Shown here: in pieces, positions 1 to 9,347 of the stretch
How the letters are laid out: each line of letters begins with the position of its first letter
Position numbering within the stretch: the first letter of the stretch is position 1
From: Flavobacterium sp. N3904
GTDB taxonomy: Bacteria > Bacteroidota > Bacteroidia > Flavobacteriales > Flavobacteriaceae
DNA length: 64,000 nucleotides
Direction: 5' to 3'
Assembly: GCF_025947305.1 (NCBI RefSeq)
Contig: NZ_CP110009.1
Location: 1-64,000, forward strand
Notes under the pieces: model-generated
The model's input: the letters and a program-made list of their open reading frames with translations, nothing else
Databases searched by the model: none
Told to the model about the DNA's origin: nothing
Position numbers and translations under genes: made by a program

Positions 1-737
1 TTTTCTTCTTCGGTACCCAAATTAATGATTTCGTTATTCACCAAATTTTCAGCACCAATAACACTAACTACGCCATCTACAATATCCTGAACATAAGTAA
101 AACTTCTCAAATGATGTTCACTCCCTTTAAACAAAGGAAAAGGAATATTATTAAAAGCGTTTGCAATCAATTTGGTATATAACTTTTCAGGTCTTTCACG
201 TGGTCCATACACCGAATACAATCGCAAAGAGCAGGCTTTCAATTTTCCAAGCCTACTGCTTGCCAAAACTAATTGTTCGGCTGCTAATTTAGTAACACCA
301 TAAAAAGAAGCTGGAGATGGAGCCACAGTCTCATCAAAAGTAGCGTGAATACCGTAAATGGATGAAGTCGCAATATTTACAAAAAGATTTAAATTATCAT
401 TTTTTAAAGCAAAATCAAGCAAGTTTTTGGTACCAATCACATTGTTACCCAAATAATCTTCGAAACTAGAAGTAGCAGAAATACCAGGTTGCGCAGCAAA
501 GTGAAAAATATAATTAAAATCGGTTGGTAAAGACTTAAGTTGCTCAGCAAACCTTAAATCCATTTTTTCAATTACAATCCCTTTTACATTCAATGCACTC
601 GCATTCAATTGTTTTAAAGATACATCATAATAATCTGAAAAATTATCTAAACCAACAACTTCGTGACCGAGGGATTGCAAACGTTCTGCTGTATGTGACG
701 CAATATATCCAGCTGCACCAGTAACTAATATCTTCAT
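1..737 (-). CDS. NAD-dependent sugar epimerase (UDP-glucuronate epimerase-like), 3' end cut by window
   Basis: Extended short-chain dehydrogenase fold enzyme that would interconvert nucleotide sugars in the cytoplasm. Translating the minus strand from the ATG at 737 gives 245 residues before the window edge. The start shows GAAGYIASH (7-15), an NAD-binding Gly-rich motif with Ala where many members have Gly. DNFSDYYDVSLKQL (31-44) resembles UDP-glucuronate 4-epimerases, and the catalytic Y146xxxK150 is present in SFYGVTK with a TSS at 124-126. The C-terminus lies outside the window. It is divergent from the ArnT-like cassette, so a role in glycan precursor supply is inferred. The exact substrate cannot be told from sequence. 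Confidence 0.85.
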   Translation of the reverse strand, partial: MKILVTGAAGYIASHTAERLQSLGHEVVGLDNFSDYYDVSLKQLNASALNVKGIVIEKMDLRFAEQLKSLPTDFNYIFHFAAQPGISATSSFEDYLGNNVIGTKNLLDFALKNDNLNLFVNIATSSIYGIHATFDETVAPSPASFYGVTKLAAEQLVLASSRLGKLKACSLRLYSVYGPRERPEKLYTKLIANAFNNIPFPLFKGSEHHLRSFTYVQDIVDGVVSVIGAENLVNNEIINLGTEEE

Positions 738-833
738 AGGTTAATCTTTATTGTTTTATATCGGTCCTTTGTAATTTACATTACCTAATTCAATTTCTAA
801 AATAACAAAATCACTTGCCATTTGACCTTGAAA

Positions 834-863
834 CAAAGATAAACAAATGTAATAGTACGCAAT
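834..863 (-). promoter_or_regulatory. Bacteroidota-type promoter for the epimerase gene
   Basis: On the minus strand TATCTTTG (834-841) matches the -7 consensus TAnnTTTG, and ATTG (860-863) lies 18 bases upstream where TTTG is expected. The inferred leader is about 90 bases. The rest of the interval 738-1036 is AT-rich and holds nothing else recognisable. Confidence 0.45.
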
Positions 864-1036
864 TAAAATTATTTGTAAAACAATCCATATTAATTAAAAA
901 ATATTCATAACTTAGTCATTACCATATCATTAACTAATAAAATATTACTTTAAAAAATCATTTATAATAAACGTTACCTAATTATCAACAAACAACTAAA
1001 TAGATTTAAGTAAATATTAAATAAACCAAAAATTAG

Positions 1037-2698
1037 ATGTATAACCAAAATCCAATTGAAATACATTTTAACTTAATGAATACTAAATTTTCAGTTTTAA
1101 TTGCAAAACATCAAGTAGCACTTATCTTCCTGTCCATTTTTATTGTCACCCTATTTCATCTCGGCTCTTGGGGATTAACCGAAACCAGCGAGGCCCGCTA
1201 CGCACAAATCGCCAAAGAAATGATTGAAACTGGCGACTATATTCATCCCACAAAAATGGGAATCTCTCACTATCACAAACCTCCATTAACGTATTATATA
1301 ACAACATTAGGATATTTTATATTTGGAATTAATGAATTTGGCGCACGATTCTTTCTGTCTATTGCTCTGTTGGTTCAATTAATTCTGATTTACAAAACAT
1401 CACTATTACTCTTTAATGACAGAAAAACATCTTTGCTGACAGTTGTATTATACTTTTCAACGCCCCTCATTTTGGCATCTGCAAGAAATTTAACTACCGA
1501 TGCCTATCTAAATACATTCGTTCTGATGGCTGTTTATTTTTGGCTTAGATATCTAGAAGAAAAAAAGTATTTTTTTCTATTTTATCTAGCACTCTCGTTA
1601 GGCTTCTTTACAAAAGGCCCCTTGGTTTTTATTCCTGTATTCGTGTTTCAATTAACATGGCTTTATTATAACAAAAAAAGAATCAGATTTTCTATTTATG
1701 ATTTTTGGGGAATTATAATATTTTTCATTAGTTGCGGCTGGTGGTATTTGGCTGTTATATATGAAAATCCATTGGTTTTAAAATATTTCACAAGTAACCA
1801 AATTTACCAAAGAATCGTCTCAAATGATGCTTTTAACAGAGGTAAACCTTTTTGGTATTATCTCCTTTTCCTGCCTTTGTCCTTATTCCCTTGGGTAATT
1901 TATCTTTTTTTGACTTCAAGGAAGATAGATACAACTTCAATAAAAAGAAAAATTCTATTGGTGTCATTTTTCTCAATCATCATAATTTTTTCGATCTTTA
2001 AAACCAAACTGATTTTTTACGTTTTGCCGTCCCTTATTTTTCTAATACTATTTGCGTCAAATCAATTAACTCAATTAAGTGAAAATTATTGGAAAAAATT
2101 CACCCTTTATCTATACGGCTATTTCATTCTGTTAATTATTACCTCTTTTGTAGCTGTAGTAATTCACAAAATAGAAATTGACCTGCCTTACGTTTTTATA
2201 TTACCATTTGGGCTATTGATTAGTATTTTGGGAACCAAAAACACTAGTTGGTTTAACAAAAATGTATATACACTATTAATAAACACATTGGCATTATTAC
2301 TATTTTCCACTTTTGCAATGAAATCAAACGAGTTATTAATCAACTCCGCAAAGCCCATTGCCGCATTTGTAAATACATTAGAATCTAAAAATGTCTACGT
2401 TTATAACTATTTGCTTCCTTCAATGTCTTTTTATACAAATAAAAAAGTCATCACGCTCAATGACGGAAATTATACCTGCAAAAGAGAAGTGCAATTCGAA
2501 AAAAAATTAAACTACCTGAAAACCTATTACAATCTGGAGAAAAAGAACGAAATCATAAGATTCATTAGTGATTTCAAAGCTAAAAACACTGTTTTTCTTG
2601 TTCGAAAAAAAGAAGTATTGCCTGAATATATAAAAACTGAAATGACATCTTATAAAAATAAAAAATATTTTGGAAAGTGGATTCTTTATTACAATTAG
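1037..2698 (+). CDS. ArnT/PMT-like membrane glycosyltransferase (GT-C fold)
   Basis: A 553-residue multi-spanning protein of the ArnT / dolichyl-phosphate-mannose-protein mannosyltransferase superfamily. These enzymes move a sugar from a polyprenyl-phosphate carrier to lipid A or another acceptor on the periplasmic face of the inner membrane. The N-terminal loop carries TETSEARYAQIA (residues 48-59) followed by HYHKPPLTYY, the acidic and KPP signatures of the family; about 11 hydrophobic segments follow, then a soluble tail from about residue 440. An alternative start is the Met at residue 14 (1076). It heads a cassette with a GT2, a LAB_N protein and a second ArnT-like protein, which points to lipid-linked sugar transfer. 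Acceptor and sugar are unknown. Confidence 0.85.
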   Translation: MYNQNPIEIHFNLMNTKFSVLIAKHQVALIFLSIFIVTLFHLGSWGLTETSEARYAQIAKEMIETGDYIHPTKMGISHYHKPPLTYYITTLGYFIFGINEFGARFFLSIALLVQLILIYKTSLLLFNDRKTSLLTVVLYFSTPLILASARNLTTDAYLNTFVLMAVYFWLRYLEEKKYFFLFYLALSLGFFTKGPLVFIPVFVFQLTWLYYNKKRIRFSIYDFWGIIIFFISCGWWYLAVIYENPLVLKYFTSNQIYQRIVSNDAFNRGKPFWYYLLFLPLSLFPWVIYLFLTSRKIDTTSIKRKILLVSFFSIIIIFSIFKTKLIFYVLPSLIFLILFASNQLTQLSENYWKKFTLYLYGYFILLIITSFVAVVIHKIEIDLPYVFILPFGLLISILGTKNTSWFNKNVYTLLINTLALLLFSTFAMKSNELLINSAKPIAAFVNTLESKNVYVYNYLLPSMSFYTNKKVITLNDGNYTCKREVQFEKKLNYLKTYYNLEKKNEIIRFISDFKAKNTVFLVRKKEVLPEYIKTEMTSYKNKKYFGKWILYYN

Positions 2699-2800
2699 AA
2701 AAACTATTCATTAACAAGAACCCTTTTTAAAAAGTCACAAATTCAAGTTTCAAAAAGACAATTTTAAGGAGATTTTAAGTTATTTCTTCTCAAAATGAAA

Positions 2801-2808
2801 TACTTTTG
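2801..2808 (+). promoter_or_regulatory. Putative -7 element upstream of the GT2 gene
   Basis: TACTTTTG fits TAnnTTTG and lies 17 bases before the ATG at 2826. No TTTG is visible at the usual upstream distance, so this is a half-supported promoter. Confidence 0.3.
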
Positions 2809-2825
2809 CATAAATTTTACCAAAT

Positions 2826-3538
2826 ATGAATTTTGAATTAACAATCATTATACCCGTTTATAACGAAGAGGACAATCTTGATCGTGTACATCAAGAAATG
2901 AAACAGTTCTTAAGCATTGCTAAAAAAAGACAAAAATCCTATTTGTCAACGACGGTTCCAAAGACAACAGCCAAGCATTAATTGAAAAAATCTGCAAAGA
3001 CAACGAAGAATTTACTTTTATTTCTTTCGAAAAAAACACTGGCTTAAGTGCGGCTATCAAAGCTGGTTTTGATTATACAGACACTCCTTGGGTGGGTTAT
3101 ATTGATGCCGATTTACAAACTGCTCCCGAAGATTTTAATATTTTAATGGAATTTGCAGGAGAATATGACCTCGTTACCGGTGTACGTTCCAACAGAAAAG
3201 ATTCCTTTACCAAAAATATGTCTTCTACCATTGCCAATGGCATCCGAAGAGCTTTCACACATGATGGAATGGATGACACTGGTTGTCCCTTAAAAATAAT
3301 CCGTACGGATATGGCTAAGAGAATTCCAATGTTTAATGGCTTACATCGATTTTTACCCGCCATGATTTTATTGCAAAACGGTAAAATCAAGCAAACTCCA
3401 GTAAGGCATTATCCTAGAATAGCGGGTCTTTCAAAATTCAATCTTTGGAATCGATTATTGGGTCCGCTTCAAGATTGTTTTGCCTATTTGTGGATGAAGA
3501 AAAAATACATCAATTATAGTGTAGCAAAACAAGGATAA
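2826..3538 (+). pseudogene. Family 2 glycosyltransferase (DPM1/ArnC-like), frameshifted in an A7 run
   Basis: The reading frame from the ATG at 2826 begins MNFELTIIIPVYNEEDNL, a classic GT2 start, but breaks after about 35 residues at the A7 run 2922-2928. The sequence resumes in another frame as KILFVNDGSKDNS, GLSAAIKAGFDY and the DAD nucleotide-sugar site in YIDADLQ. One extra A would restore a continuous 237-residue protein. The family transfers a sugar from a nucleotide onto undecaprenyl or dolichyl phosphate at the cytoplasmic face, which would feed the flanking ArnT-like enzymes. The stop overlaps the next start as TAATG. The break could be a sequencing error, real decay or a phase-variable tract; sequence alone cannot decide. 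Confidence 0.8.
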
Positions 3539-4168
3539 TGAACAATATCATCATTTATTCCATTGGCTTTATTGCTCAGATTTTATTTTCGAGCAGAATG
3601 ATTTTGCAATGGATTATTTCAGAAAAAAAAAAAAGTCTTGACTCCTGTTTTATTTTGGGAAATCAGTTTGTTTGCTTCTTTTTTATTGTTTGTATACGGT
3701 TATTTCAGGCATGATTTCTCAATTATGTTGGGCCAAACCATCACGTATTACATTTACATTCGAAACATTCAATTGCAAAACGACTGGAAAAAATTACATG
3801 TTCTTTTAAGATGGTTTGTACTTCTTTTTCCTTTTTTTATTATTGGTTACGGCTACAACAACAATGTGATTGATGTCGATTTCTTGTTTAAAAACGAAGC
3901 AATACCAAAATGGTTGCTTTGGACAGGAATCATCGGGCAAGTATTATTTACATTGCGTTTTGTGTACCAATGGATTTACTCTGAAAAGAAAAAAGACTCG
4001 GTTTTGCCATTAGGCTTTTGGATCATCAGTTTGAGTGGATCGCTCATCATCTTTACTTATGCCATAATCAGAAAAGATCCTGTATTATTAGCTGGTCATG
4101 CTTTAGGTTTAGTCATTTATACTAGAAATATAATAATCATAAAAAAGGATGTTAAAATTAATTCATAG
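3538..4168 (+). pseudogene. LAB_N-domain (lipid A biosynthesis N-terminal) membrane protein, frameshifted in an A12 run
   Basis: Starting at the ATG that overlaps the GT2 stop, the frame reads MNNIIIYSIGFIAQILFSSR then MILQWIISEK, matching the short LAB_N membrane domain. The frame breaks in the A12 run 3623-3634; with one A fewer it continues as VLTPVLFWEISLFASF for a 209-residue protein. The C-terminal half (GIIGQVLFTLRFVYQWIYSE) repeats the same domain, so the intact protein would hold two LAB_N units and six or more membrane segments. A TTG at 3638 could start the second part but would lose the first segment. It overlaps the downstream ArnT-like gene by 20 bases, which suggests translational coupling. 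Confidence 0.78.
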
Positions 4169-5783
4169 CTATACTTTCTGGCTTTTTACAGTAGCCTGTC
4201 TCATGCTTTTTTCTCATTTGGATGTTATCGAAGTGAACATCATGGAAGCTAGAAACTTTATTACTTCCAGAGAAATGGCAACCAATAATCATTGGATATT
4301 GACTACTATCAATGATTTACCTCGCTATGAAAAACCACCATTACCAACTTGGCTCACGGCTATTTCTGGAATTATTTTTGGTTTCGATAGCCTTTATGGT
4401 CTGCGTTTACCAGTTGTACTGATTACATTACTGCTGGTATTTAGTACTTTTAGACTTTCTGAAAAATTAGGTTTATCTAAAAAACAAAGCTTTCATAACG
4501 GACTGATTTTAATCACCTCTTTTTATATTTATTTTGCGGGGAGAGACAACCAATGGGACATGTACACTCATAGTTTTATGATAATTTCCATACTTTTTTT
4601 ATGGGATTTATTAAATGATTCGAAAAAGTCTCTTTTCAATGCAGTTATGGCAGGATTGTTTTTTGGTTTCTCTTTTTTAAGCAAAGGCCCAATTTCAGTT
4701 TATGCATTATTAATTCCGTTTTTGATTGCTTATGGGCTTACCTATAAATTTCAATTAAAAAACAAGAAATTATATCTAATCTTAATTATTGTTTTGGGTT
4801 TAATGATTGGCTTATCTTGGCCATTATATGTAAAATGGGCTGATCCCGAAACTTATTTGAAAGTTACCAAATTAGAAAGCGGACGATGGGGAAATTACAA
4901 CACCAGACCTTTTTATTATTATTGGAGCTTTTTTACCCAAAGCGGCATTTGGACTGTTCCAGCATTTATTGCGTTAATTTATCCATATTTAAAAAACAAA
5001 GTTAGCAATTTAAAAGCCTACCAATTTACGTTGATATGGACATTGGCTTCTGTCATTCTACTTTCTATAGTACCCGAAAAAAAATCAAGATATTTATTGC
5101 CGGTTTTGATTCCGATGGCTTTGAACACTGGATTTTATATTGAATACTTAATTAACAATTTTAAAAATATTAATTTAAAAAAAGAAAAAGGAATTGTTTA
5201 TTTCGCTTTTGGACTTATCGGAATCATTTGTATTGCCATTCCCGTTGGAATTTTCATCAAAGTAAAAAATGATTTAGAAGGATTCGAAATTTGGTTGATT
5301 GGACTAACTTTATCTTTATTGTCCATTGGTTATGTTATATTCACAAACCTCAGAAACAAAAATTTCCTAAAGGTATTCTATGCAGTAATAGCAGTACAGG
5401 TAGCTGTAGTTGTTTTCGGAATACCATTTACCAAACTCATTTTGAAAAATCCTGATTATGCCAGTGCAAAAGCAATTAGACAAACAGAAAAGAATCTAGG
5501 CATTAAAACTTATGAAATAAATTCACTCACTCCTGAAATAATATGGGATTATGGGTTTAGTATGCCCATTTTATTAAATAAAGAAACCAACAAACTAAAC
5601 TTACCTTCAGAAAATAAATTTGGTTTATTGGTTACCGATTCTGACAGCATCAGTTCTAATAAAGAACTGAAAAACTATACTTTAAATAAAGTTTCGAATA
5701 TTGATTTGAATCATGTTCCAAAAGAGGCAAAAAAACACAATATTCGATTGACCAGAACTTATTATATGGTTACAAAAAAATAA
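4149..5783 (+). CDS. Second ArnT/PMT-like membrane glycosyltransferase
   Basis: A 544-residue multi-pass protein of the same superfamily as the gene at 1037. It has the N-terminal acidic loop NIMEARNFITSREM and YEKPPLPTWL (about residues 58-67), where the EKPP matches the KPP signature. RDNQWDMYTHSF and FLSKGPISVY (about 177-186) correspond to conserved loops of the first paralog (FFTKGPLVF). The start ATG is preceded by AAAAAAGG inside the upstream gene, so the overlap looks genuine. Two ArnT-like enzymes in one cassette suggest two different sugar additions or acceptors, which is inference. The end abuts a convergent small gene with no room for a terminator. Confidence 0.85.
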   Translation: MLKLIHSYTFWLFTVACLMLFSHLDVIEVNIMEARNFITSREMATNNHWILTTINDLPRYEKPPLPTWLTAISGIIFGFDSLYGLRLPVVLITLLLVFSTFRLSEKLGLSKKQSFHNGLILITSFYIYFAGRDNQWDMYTHSFMIISILFLWDLLNDSKKSLFNAVMAGLFFGFSFLSKGPISVYALLIPFLIAYGLTYKFQLKNKKLYLILIIVLGLMIGLSWPLYVKWADPETYLKVTKLESGRWGNYNTRPFYYYWSFFTQSGIWTVPAFIALIYPYLKNKVSNLKAYQFTLIWTLASVILLSIVPEKKSRYLLPVLIPMALNTGFYIEYLINNFKNINLKKEKGIVYFAFGLIGIICIAIPVGIFIKVKNDLEGFEIWLIGLTLSLLSIGYVIFTNLRNKNFLKVFYAVIAVQVAVVVFGIPFTKLILKNPDYASAKAIRQTEKNLGIKTYEINSLTPEIIWDYGFSMPILLNKETNKLNLPSENKFGLLVTDSDSISSNKELKNYTLNKVSNIDLNHVPKEAKKHNIRLTRTYYMVTKK

Positions 5784-6014
5784 TTATTCCTTCTCGTAAC
5801 GTTCCATTTCTCTATCATAAAACTCATTGGCCAGAACGATAAGTCCTTCCATTTCGGCATTCAATTCGGCTTCGTCCAAATCTTCTGCTTCTTCCATAAA
5901 CTCCACTTCGTCGTCTTTCAGATTGATTATGAATCTTGGATAATCTAGGTGAATGATAAAAATATCATCCGGAAAATCGGTATTGTCTCCCAGTAAAAAT
6001 TTTGGTAATTCCAT
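5784..6014 (-). CDS. Small acidic protein, unknown function
   Basis: A 76-residue protein, strongly acidic in its second half (EEAEDLDEAELNAEMEG), with no signal peptide or membrane segment. The N-terminal part (LPKFLLGDNTDFP, DIFIIHLDYPRFIINL) alternates hydrophobic and polar residues like a small beta sheet. It resembles short conserved hypothetical proteins of flavobacteria, but I cannot name a family. It follows the SPFH gene on the same strand after an inverted repeat and abuts the convergent glycosyltransferase gene with no gap. Confidence 0.7.
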   Translation of the reverse strand: MELPKFLLGDNTDFPDDIFIIHLDYPRFIINLKDDEVEFMEEAEDLDEAELNAEMEGLIVLANEFYDREMERYEKE

Positions 6015-6038
6015 GTTTTTAAGTTTAATTGTTTATTC

Positions 6039-6070
6039 GGTTAAACGGTTAAATAAATAACCGATTAACC
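6039..6070. terminator. Inverted repeat between the SPFH gene and the small acidic gene
   Basis: GGTTAA-A-CGGTTA (6039-6051) pairs with TAACCG-A-TTAACC (6058-6070) around a short AT loop with one mismatch. It has only weak T tracts, so it may be a leaky terminator or an RNA stability element rather than a full stop. Confidence 0.4.
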
Positions 6071-6077
6071 AAAAATT

Positions 6078-6986
6078 TTATTTATCCGACAAAATAACCG
6101 GTGCGCTTCCTTTTCCATTCATAAAAATAATTTTAGAATTTGGTGAAGCGGCTAGTTCTTTTTGTGCTTTAATTTGTTCGTATTGCAATTGTTTATCCGT
6201 CAAACCAAGAGAAATAATTCTTTGATAGTCGGCAATACCTTGCGCTTCCACTCTTTTACGCTCGGCTTCCTGTTTTTCTTTTTGAAGAACGAATGTCATT
6301 TTTTGAGCGTCCTGTTCGGCATTGATTTTACTTTCTATCGATTTTTTTACCGAAACCGGCAGATCAATATTTCGAATTAATAACTGCTCCAAAACCAGAC
6401 CTCTGGCTTTAAAATCAGACTCGATACTTTTGAAAATACGTTGCTGAAACTCATTTCTTTTGGTTGAATACAAGGCTACTGCATCATAAAAAACAGCGTT
6501 GTCTCTTATTCTTGTTCTAGTAATTGGTCTCACAATTTTATCAGTATAATCAACACCAATATTTTTGTAAATTTTAGGAGCATCTGTAGGAACTACACGA
6601 TACAAAACTGTCAAATCAATAACCACTTCCAATCCATCATTAGACAAAACACGAATAGCATCATCACCTTCTTGTGCACCTTCTCCATGAACCGCAGACA
6701 TGGTATAATTTTGAGTCTGAATATCAAATTCCGTAACATCCAAAAGCGGATTTATAACATGTAAACCACTCTCAAGGACATCGGGCTCAACACTTCCATA
6801 AAGTGATTTTACCCCTACTTTTCCAGCATCTATTTGCTTAAACATAGAAGAAAAAACTCCTAAAGCAATTAAGATAAATCCAACAACTCGCAATAAGCCT
6901 CCAAATTTCGAAAACGGATTAGCATTATGAGTTAATGCAAATCCAAGAATCAATAAAATTATTCCAAGAATAATAAATAGTATCAT
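6078..6986 (-). CDS. Prohibitin / SPFH-domain membrane protein
   Basis: A 302-residue prohibitin homolog, a membrane-anchored scaffold of the SPFH superfamily that forms rings at the inner membrane and often modulates proteases. I chose the Met at 6986 (MILFIILGIILLILGF) because it directly begins the hydrophobic anchor; an upstream Met at 7028 adds a poor 14-residue leader. A second hydrophobic stretch follows, then the SPFH core (QIDAGKVGVKSLYGSV to TRTRIRDNAVFYDAVAL) and a charged C-terminal coiled coil (EQDAQKMTFVLQKEKQEAER). It lies 50 bases downstream of a MATE pump on the same strand. The function is by family; no client is evident. Confidence 0.85.
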   Translation of the reverse strand: MILFIILGIILLILGFALTHNANPFSKFGGLLRVVGFILIALGVFSSMFKQIDAGKVGVKSLYGSVEPDVLESGLHVINPLLDVTEFDIQTQNYTMSAVHGEGAQEGDDAIRVLSNDGLEVVIDLTVLYRVVPTDAPKIYKNIGVDYTDKIVRPITRTRIRDNAVFYDAVALYSTKRNEFQQRIFKSIESDFKARGLVLEQLLIRNIDLPVSVKKSIESKINAEQDAQKMTFVLQKEKQEAERKRVEAQGIADYQRIISLGLTDKQLQYEQIKAQKELAASPNSKIIFMNGKGSAPVILSDK

Positions 6987-7036
6987 TTTATAATTTTTAG
7001 TTTGTTCTGTGATTATACGAAAAAACAAATTATAAG

Positions 7037-8437
7037 TTACATTCTTACAACAACATTATTTTTTGAATTTTCAAGAACCAATTTTTTTGTCAAACGTGCA
7101 AATCGAACATACAAAAATAAGGCAGCTGCTGTCAAACCTGCCAAAAGACCAATCCAAACACCCATAGCTTTTAAGTCTGAATATTTTCCCAAATAAAAAG
7201 AAATTGGAAAACCTATTACCCAATACGCCACAAAAGTAATATACATAGGAACTTTTACATCTTGCAAACCCCTCAAGGCTCCCAAGACAACCACTTGAAT
7301 CCCATCCGAAATTTGAAAAATAGCAGCAATCAACAATAATTTTGATGTAATAAAAATGATTTCTTTATTGTCTAAAACCTGCGCTGGATCGCTCATATTC
7401 AAAAATAAATGAGGTAAAAAATTATGAAAAATTACAAAAATAAATGCAAAAAAAGCTTCGACAATAATAGCCAATAAAAAAATAGATCGCGCAACAATGA
7501 TTAAGTTTTTATAATCCCCTACTCCTCTCGAATGACTTACTCGAATCATAGCTGTAACGCTCATACCCATTGCAACCATAAAGGTTGAAGAAGCCAATAT
7601 CAAAGCTATTTGATTGGCCGCCTGACTGTTTTTGCCCAAAGTCCCCGAAAGCCAAATCGCCGCCGTAAACAAAGTCACTTCAAACAGCATTTGCATCGCC
7701 GAAGGAAAACCCAGACCAATAATTTTTTTTATGATTGATTTTTTTATTTCCTTAAAAGTAAAATTTTTGAAATATTGTTTCATAATAGCATTGTGTTTCA
7801 TCAGATAATGCATAAAAACAACCATCATAATTCTTGAAATTACTGTTCCTAAAGCAGCACCAATTACACCCAGTTTTGGAAAAATCCAAAAACCATAAAT
7901 CAATACATAATTAAAAAAAACATGCACGACATTGGCCAAAATAATAGAGTACATCGAGTATTTAGTCAACGACAAACCATCAGCAAATTGTTTGTAACCC
8001 TGATACATCACCACAGGAATTAACGAAAATGCAACCCAGTCAATATAAGGAGCTGCCAATGCAACCACCGCTTGAGGCTGATCCATAAAATACATCAATT
8101 GCTTTGACAAAACCGTCAAAATAAACAATGAAACACCCAAAATGGTACAAAGCAACAAACCGTGATGAAACGTTGTTCTAATCTTCTTGTCGTTCTTTTC
8201 TGCATCCGCTTCGGCGGTTAAAGGCGTTATGGCTGTAGAAAAACCAATACCTATTGCCAATGCCAAAAAGATAAAACTATTCCCCAAGGAAACAGCTGCT
8301 AACTCGGTTGACCCCAAATTTCCAACCATATAATTATCCACAATACCTATCAAAGTATGTCCCAACATTCCAAGGATTACAGGATAAGCCAGTTTAATAT
8401 TATATGAGAATTCTTTGGTGTACTGAGAAAGGTTCAT
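7037..8437 (-). CDS. MATE family multidrug/toxin efflux transporter
   Basis: A 466-residue protein with about 12 hydrophobic segments in two related halves, as expected for MATE exporters that use Na+ or H+ gradients to expel organic cations. The N-terminal half has KLAYPVILGMLGHTLIGIVD and NYMVGNLGSTELAAVSLGN, a typical NorM/DinF start, and the second half shows IGLGFPSAMQMLFEVTLF. The Met at 8437 (MNLSQYTKEFSYNIKLAYP) fits homolog starts better than a Met 17 codons upstream. The substrate is unknown. Confidence 0.88.
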   Translation of the reverse strand: MNLSQYTKEFSYNIKLAYPVILGMLGHTLIGIVDNYMVGNLGSTELAAVSLGNSFIFLALAIGIGFSTAITPLTAEADAEKNDKKIRTTFHHGLLLCTILGVSLFILTVLSKQLMYFMDQPQAVVALAAPYIDWVAFSLIPVVMYQGYKQFADGLSLTKYSMYSIILANVVHVFFNYVLIYGFWIFPKLGVIGAALGTVISRIMMVVFMHYLMKHNAIMKQYFKNFTFKEIKKSIIKKIIGLGFPSAMQMLFEVTLFTAAIWLSGTLGKNSQAANQIALILASSTFMVAMGMSVTAMIRVSHSRGVGDYKNLIIVARSIFLLAIIVEAFFAFIFVIFHNFLPHLFLNMSDPAQVLDNKEIIFITSKLLLIAAIFQISDGIQVVVLGALRGLQDVKVPMYITFVAYWVIGFPISFYLGKYSDLKAMGVWIGLLAGLTAAALFLYVRFARLTKKLVLENSKNNVVVRM

Positions 8438-8594
8438 TTTGTATTTATTAAGTCGGCAAAGATAAATAGAAGCTTTCAATTGCGTCAATACTATTAAAAA
8501 TATAACGGCTATTTATTAGATATTTTTTACGTAAATGAAGTAATTCTGTAAGAGTGCAAGATAATTCTATAACAATTACAGCAAAGCCACACCC

Positions 8595-8602
8595 TACTTT
8601 TG
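8595..8602 (+). promoter_or_regulatory. Putative -7 element for the small beta-barrel gene
   Basis: TACTTTTG matches TAnnTTTG, 62 bases before the ATG at 8665. I see no clear TTTG about 19 bases further upstream. Confidence 0.35.
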
Positions 8603-8664
8603 CAGGGTTGTTCTGAAACAAATAAACGGAACAATAAAAAAATATTAAATCAAAATCTACAATT

Positions 8665-9174
8665 ATGAAAATTACAGAAAAAATTAAAGTGTTATTTGTA
8701 TTCGCAATCGCACTATTATTTGCAAACAATTCTCAAGCACAAGAAACAAAAAACTTCGATCAAGGATTCCGTTTAGGAATTGGTCTTAACGGAGGAATCC
8801 CAACAAACAATGACACATATAACTGGTCACTGGGTGGTGATGTTCGCCTTCAATATGATTTAACTCCAAAAGCATCTTTAACGCTTACTACGGGATTTAC
8901 TAATTTGTTCATTGATCAAAATGTAAAAGATTTAGGTTTTATACCTGCAAAAGCTGGTTTCAAACTTTTCGTATTGAAAGATCAACTTTATCTTCTAGGA
9001 GAAGTGGGTGGTGGTTTTGCAGTTACAAACGGTTATGATAAAAACACCTATATCTGGGCTCCCGGAATTGGTTTTGCTACAGAAAACATTGACGTGAGTG
9101 TACGTTATGAAGCCTACACTGATTATGATACCGATCAAATTGCTTTGCGAGTTGCGTATGGTTTCAAATTATAA
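8665..9174 (+). CDS. Small outer-membrane beta-barrel protein
   Basis: A 169-residue exported protein. The N-terminus MKITEKIKVLFVFAIALLFA with NNSQAQ is a signal peptide, probably cut after residue 25 or so. The mature part alternates short amphipathic strands with aromatic girdles (FRLGIGLNGGIP, VRLQYDLTPKASLTLTTGF, LYLLGEVGGGFAV) and ends in the strand IALRVAYGFKL, typical of OmpA/OmpX-like eight-stranded barrels. It has its own -7 element and a strong terminator, so it is monocistronic. The exact function is unknown. Confidence 0.8.
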   Translation: MKITEKIKVLFVFAIALLFANNSQAQETKNFDQGFRLGIGLNGGIPTNNDTYNWSLGGDVRLQYDLTPKASLTLTTGFTNLFIDQNVKDLGFIPAKAGFKLFVLKDQLYLLGEVGGGFAVTNGYDKNTYIWAPGIGFATENIDVSVRYEAYTDYDTDQIALRVAYGFKL

Positions 9175-9194
9175 AAAAGAAAACTAAATAAATA

Positions 9195-9227
9195 AAATGC
9201 TCTGAAATTTTCAGGGCATTTTTTTTT
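9195..9227 (+). terminator. Rho-independent terminator after the small beta-barrel gene
   Basis: TGCTCTGAAATTTTCAGGGCA forms a hairpin with one mismatch, followed by a run of nine T. Confidence 0.8.
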
Positions 9228-9347
9228 ACTATTCACTTCTTATTTTTCTGAAATAAAATTTGGCTTAGAGTATTAAACCTTAAAAAACTTTCTTTTAAAA
9301 AAATTCTGTACTTTTATAGTTACGACATTCGTTTACAAAATAAAAAC

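Noticed and set aside
3638..4168. Separate gene starting at the TTG 3638
   Set aside because: It would lose the first LAB_N segment, which is present in another frame from 3538, with the same protein continuing after the A12 run.
8448..8729. 93-codon minus-strand ORF
   Set aside because: It overlaps the start of the exported barrel gene and the promoter region; the sequence looks like random AT-rich translation.
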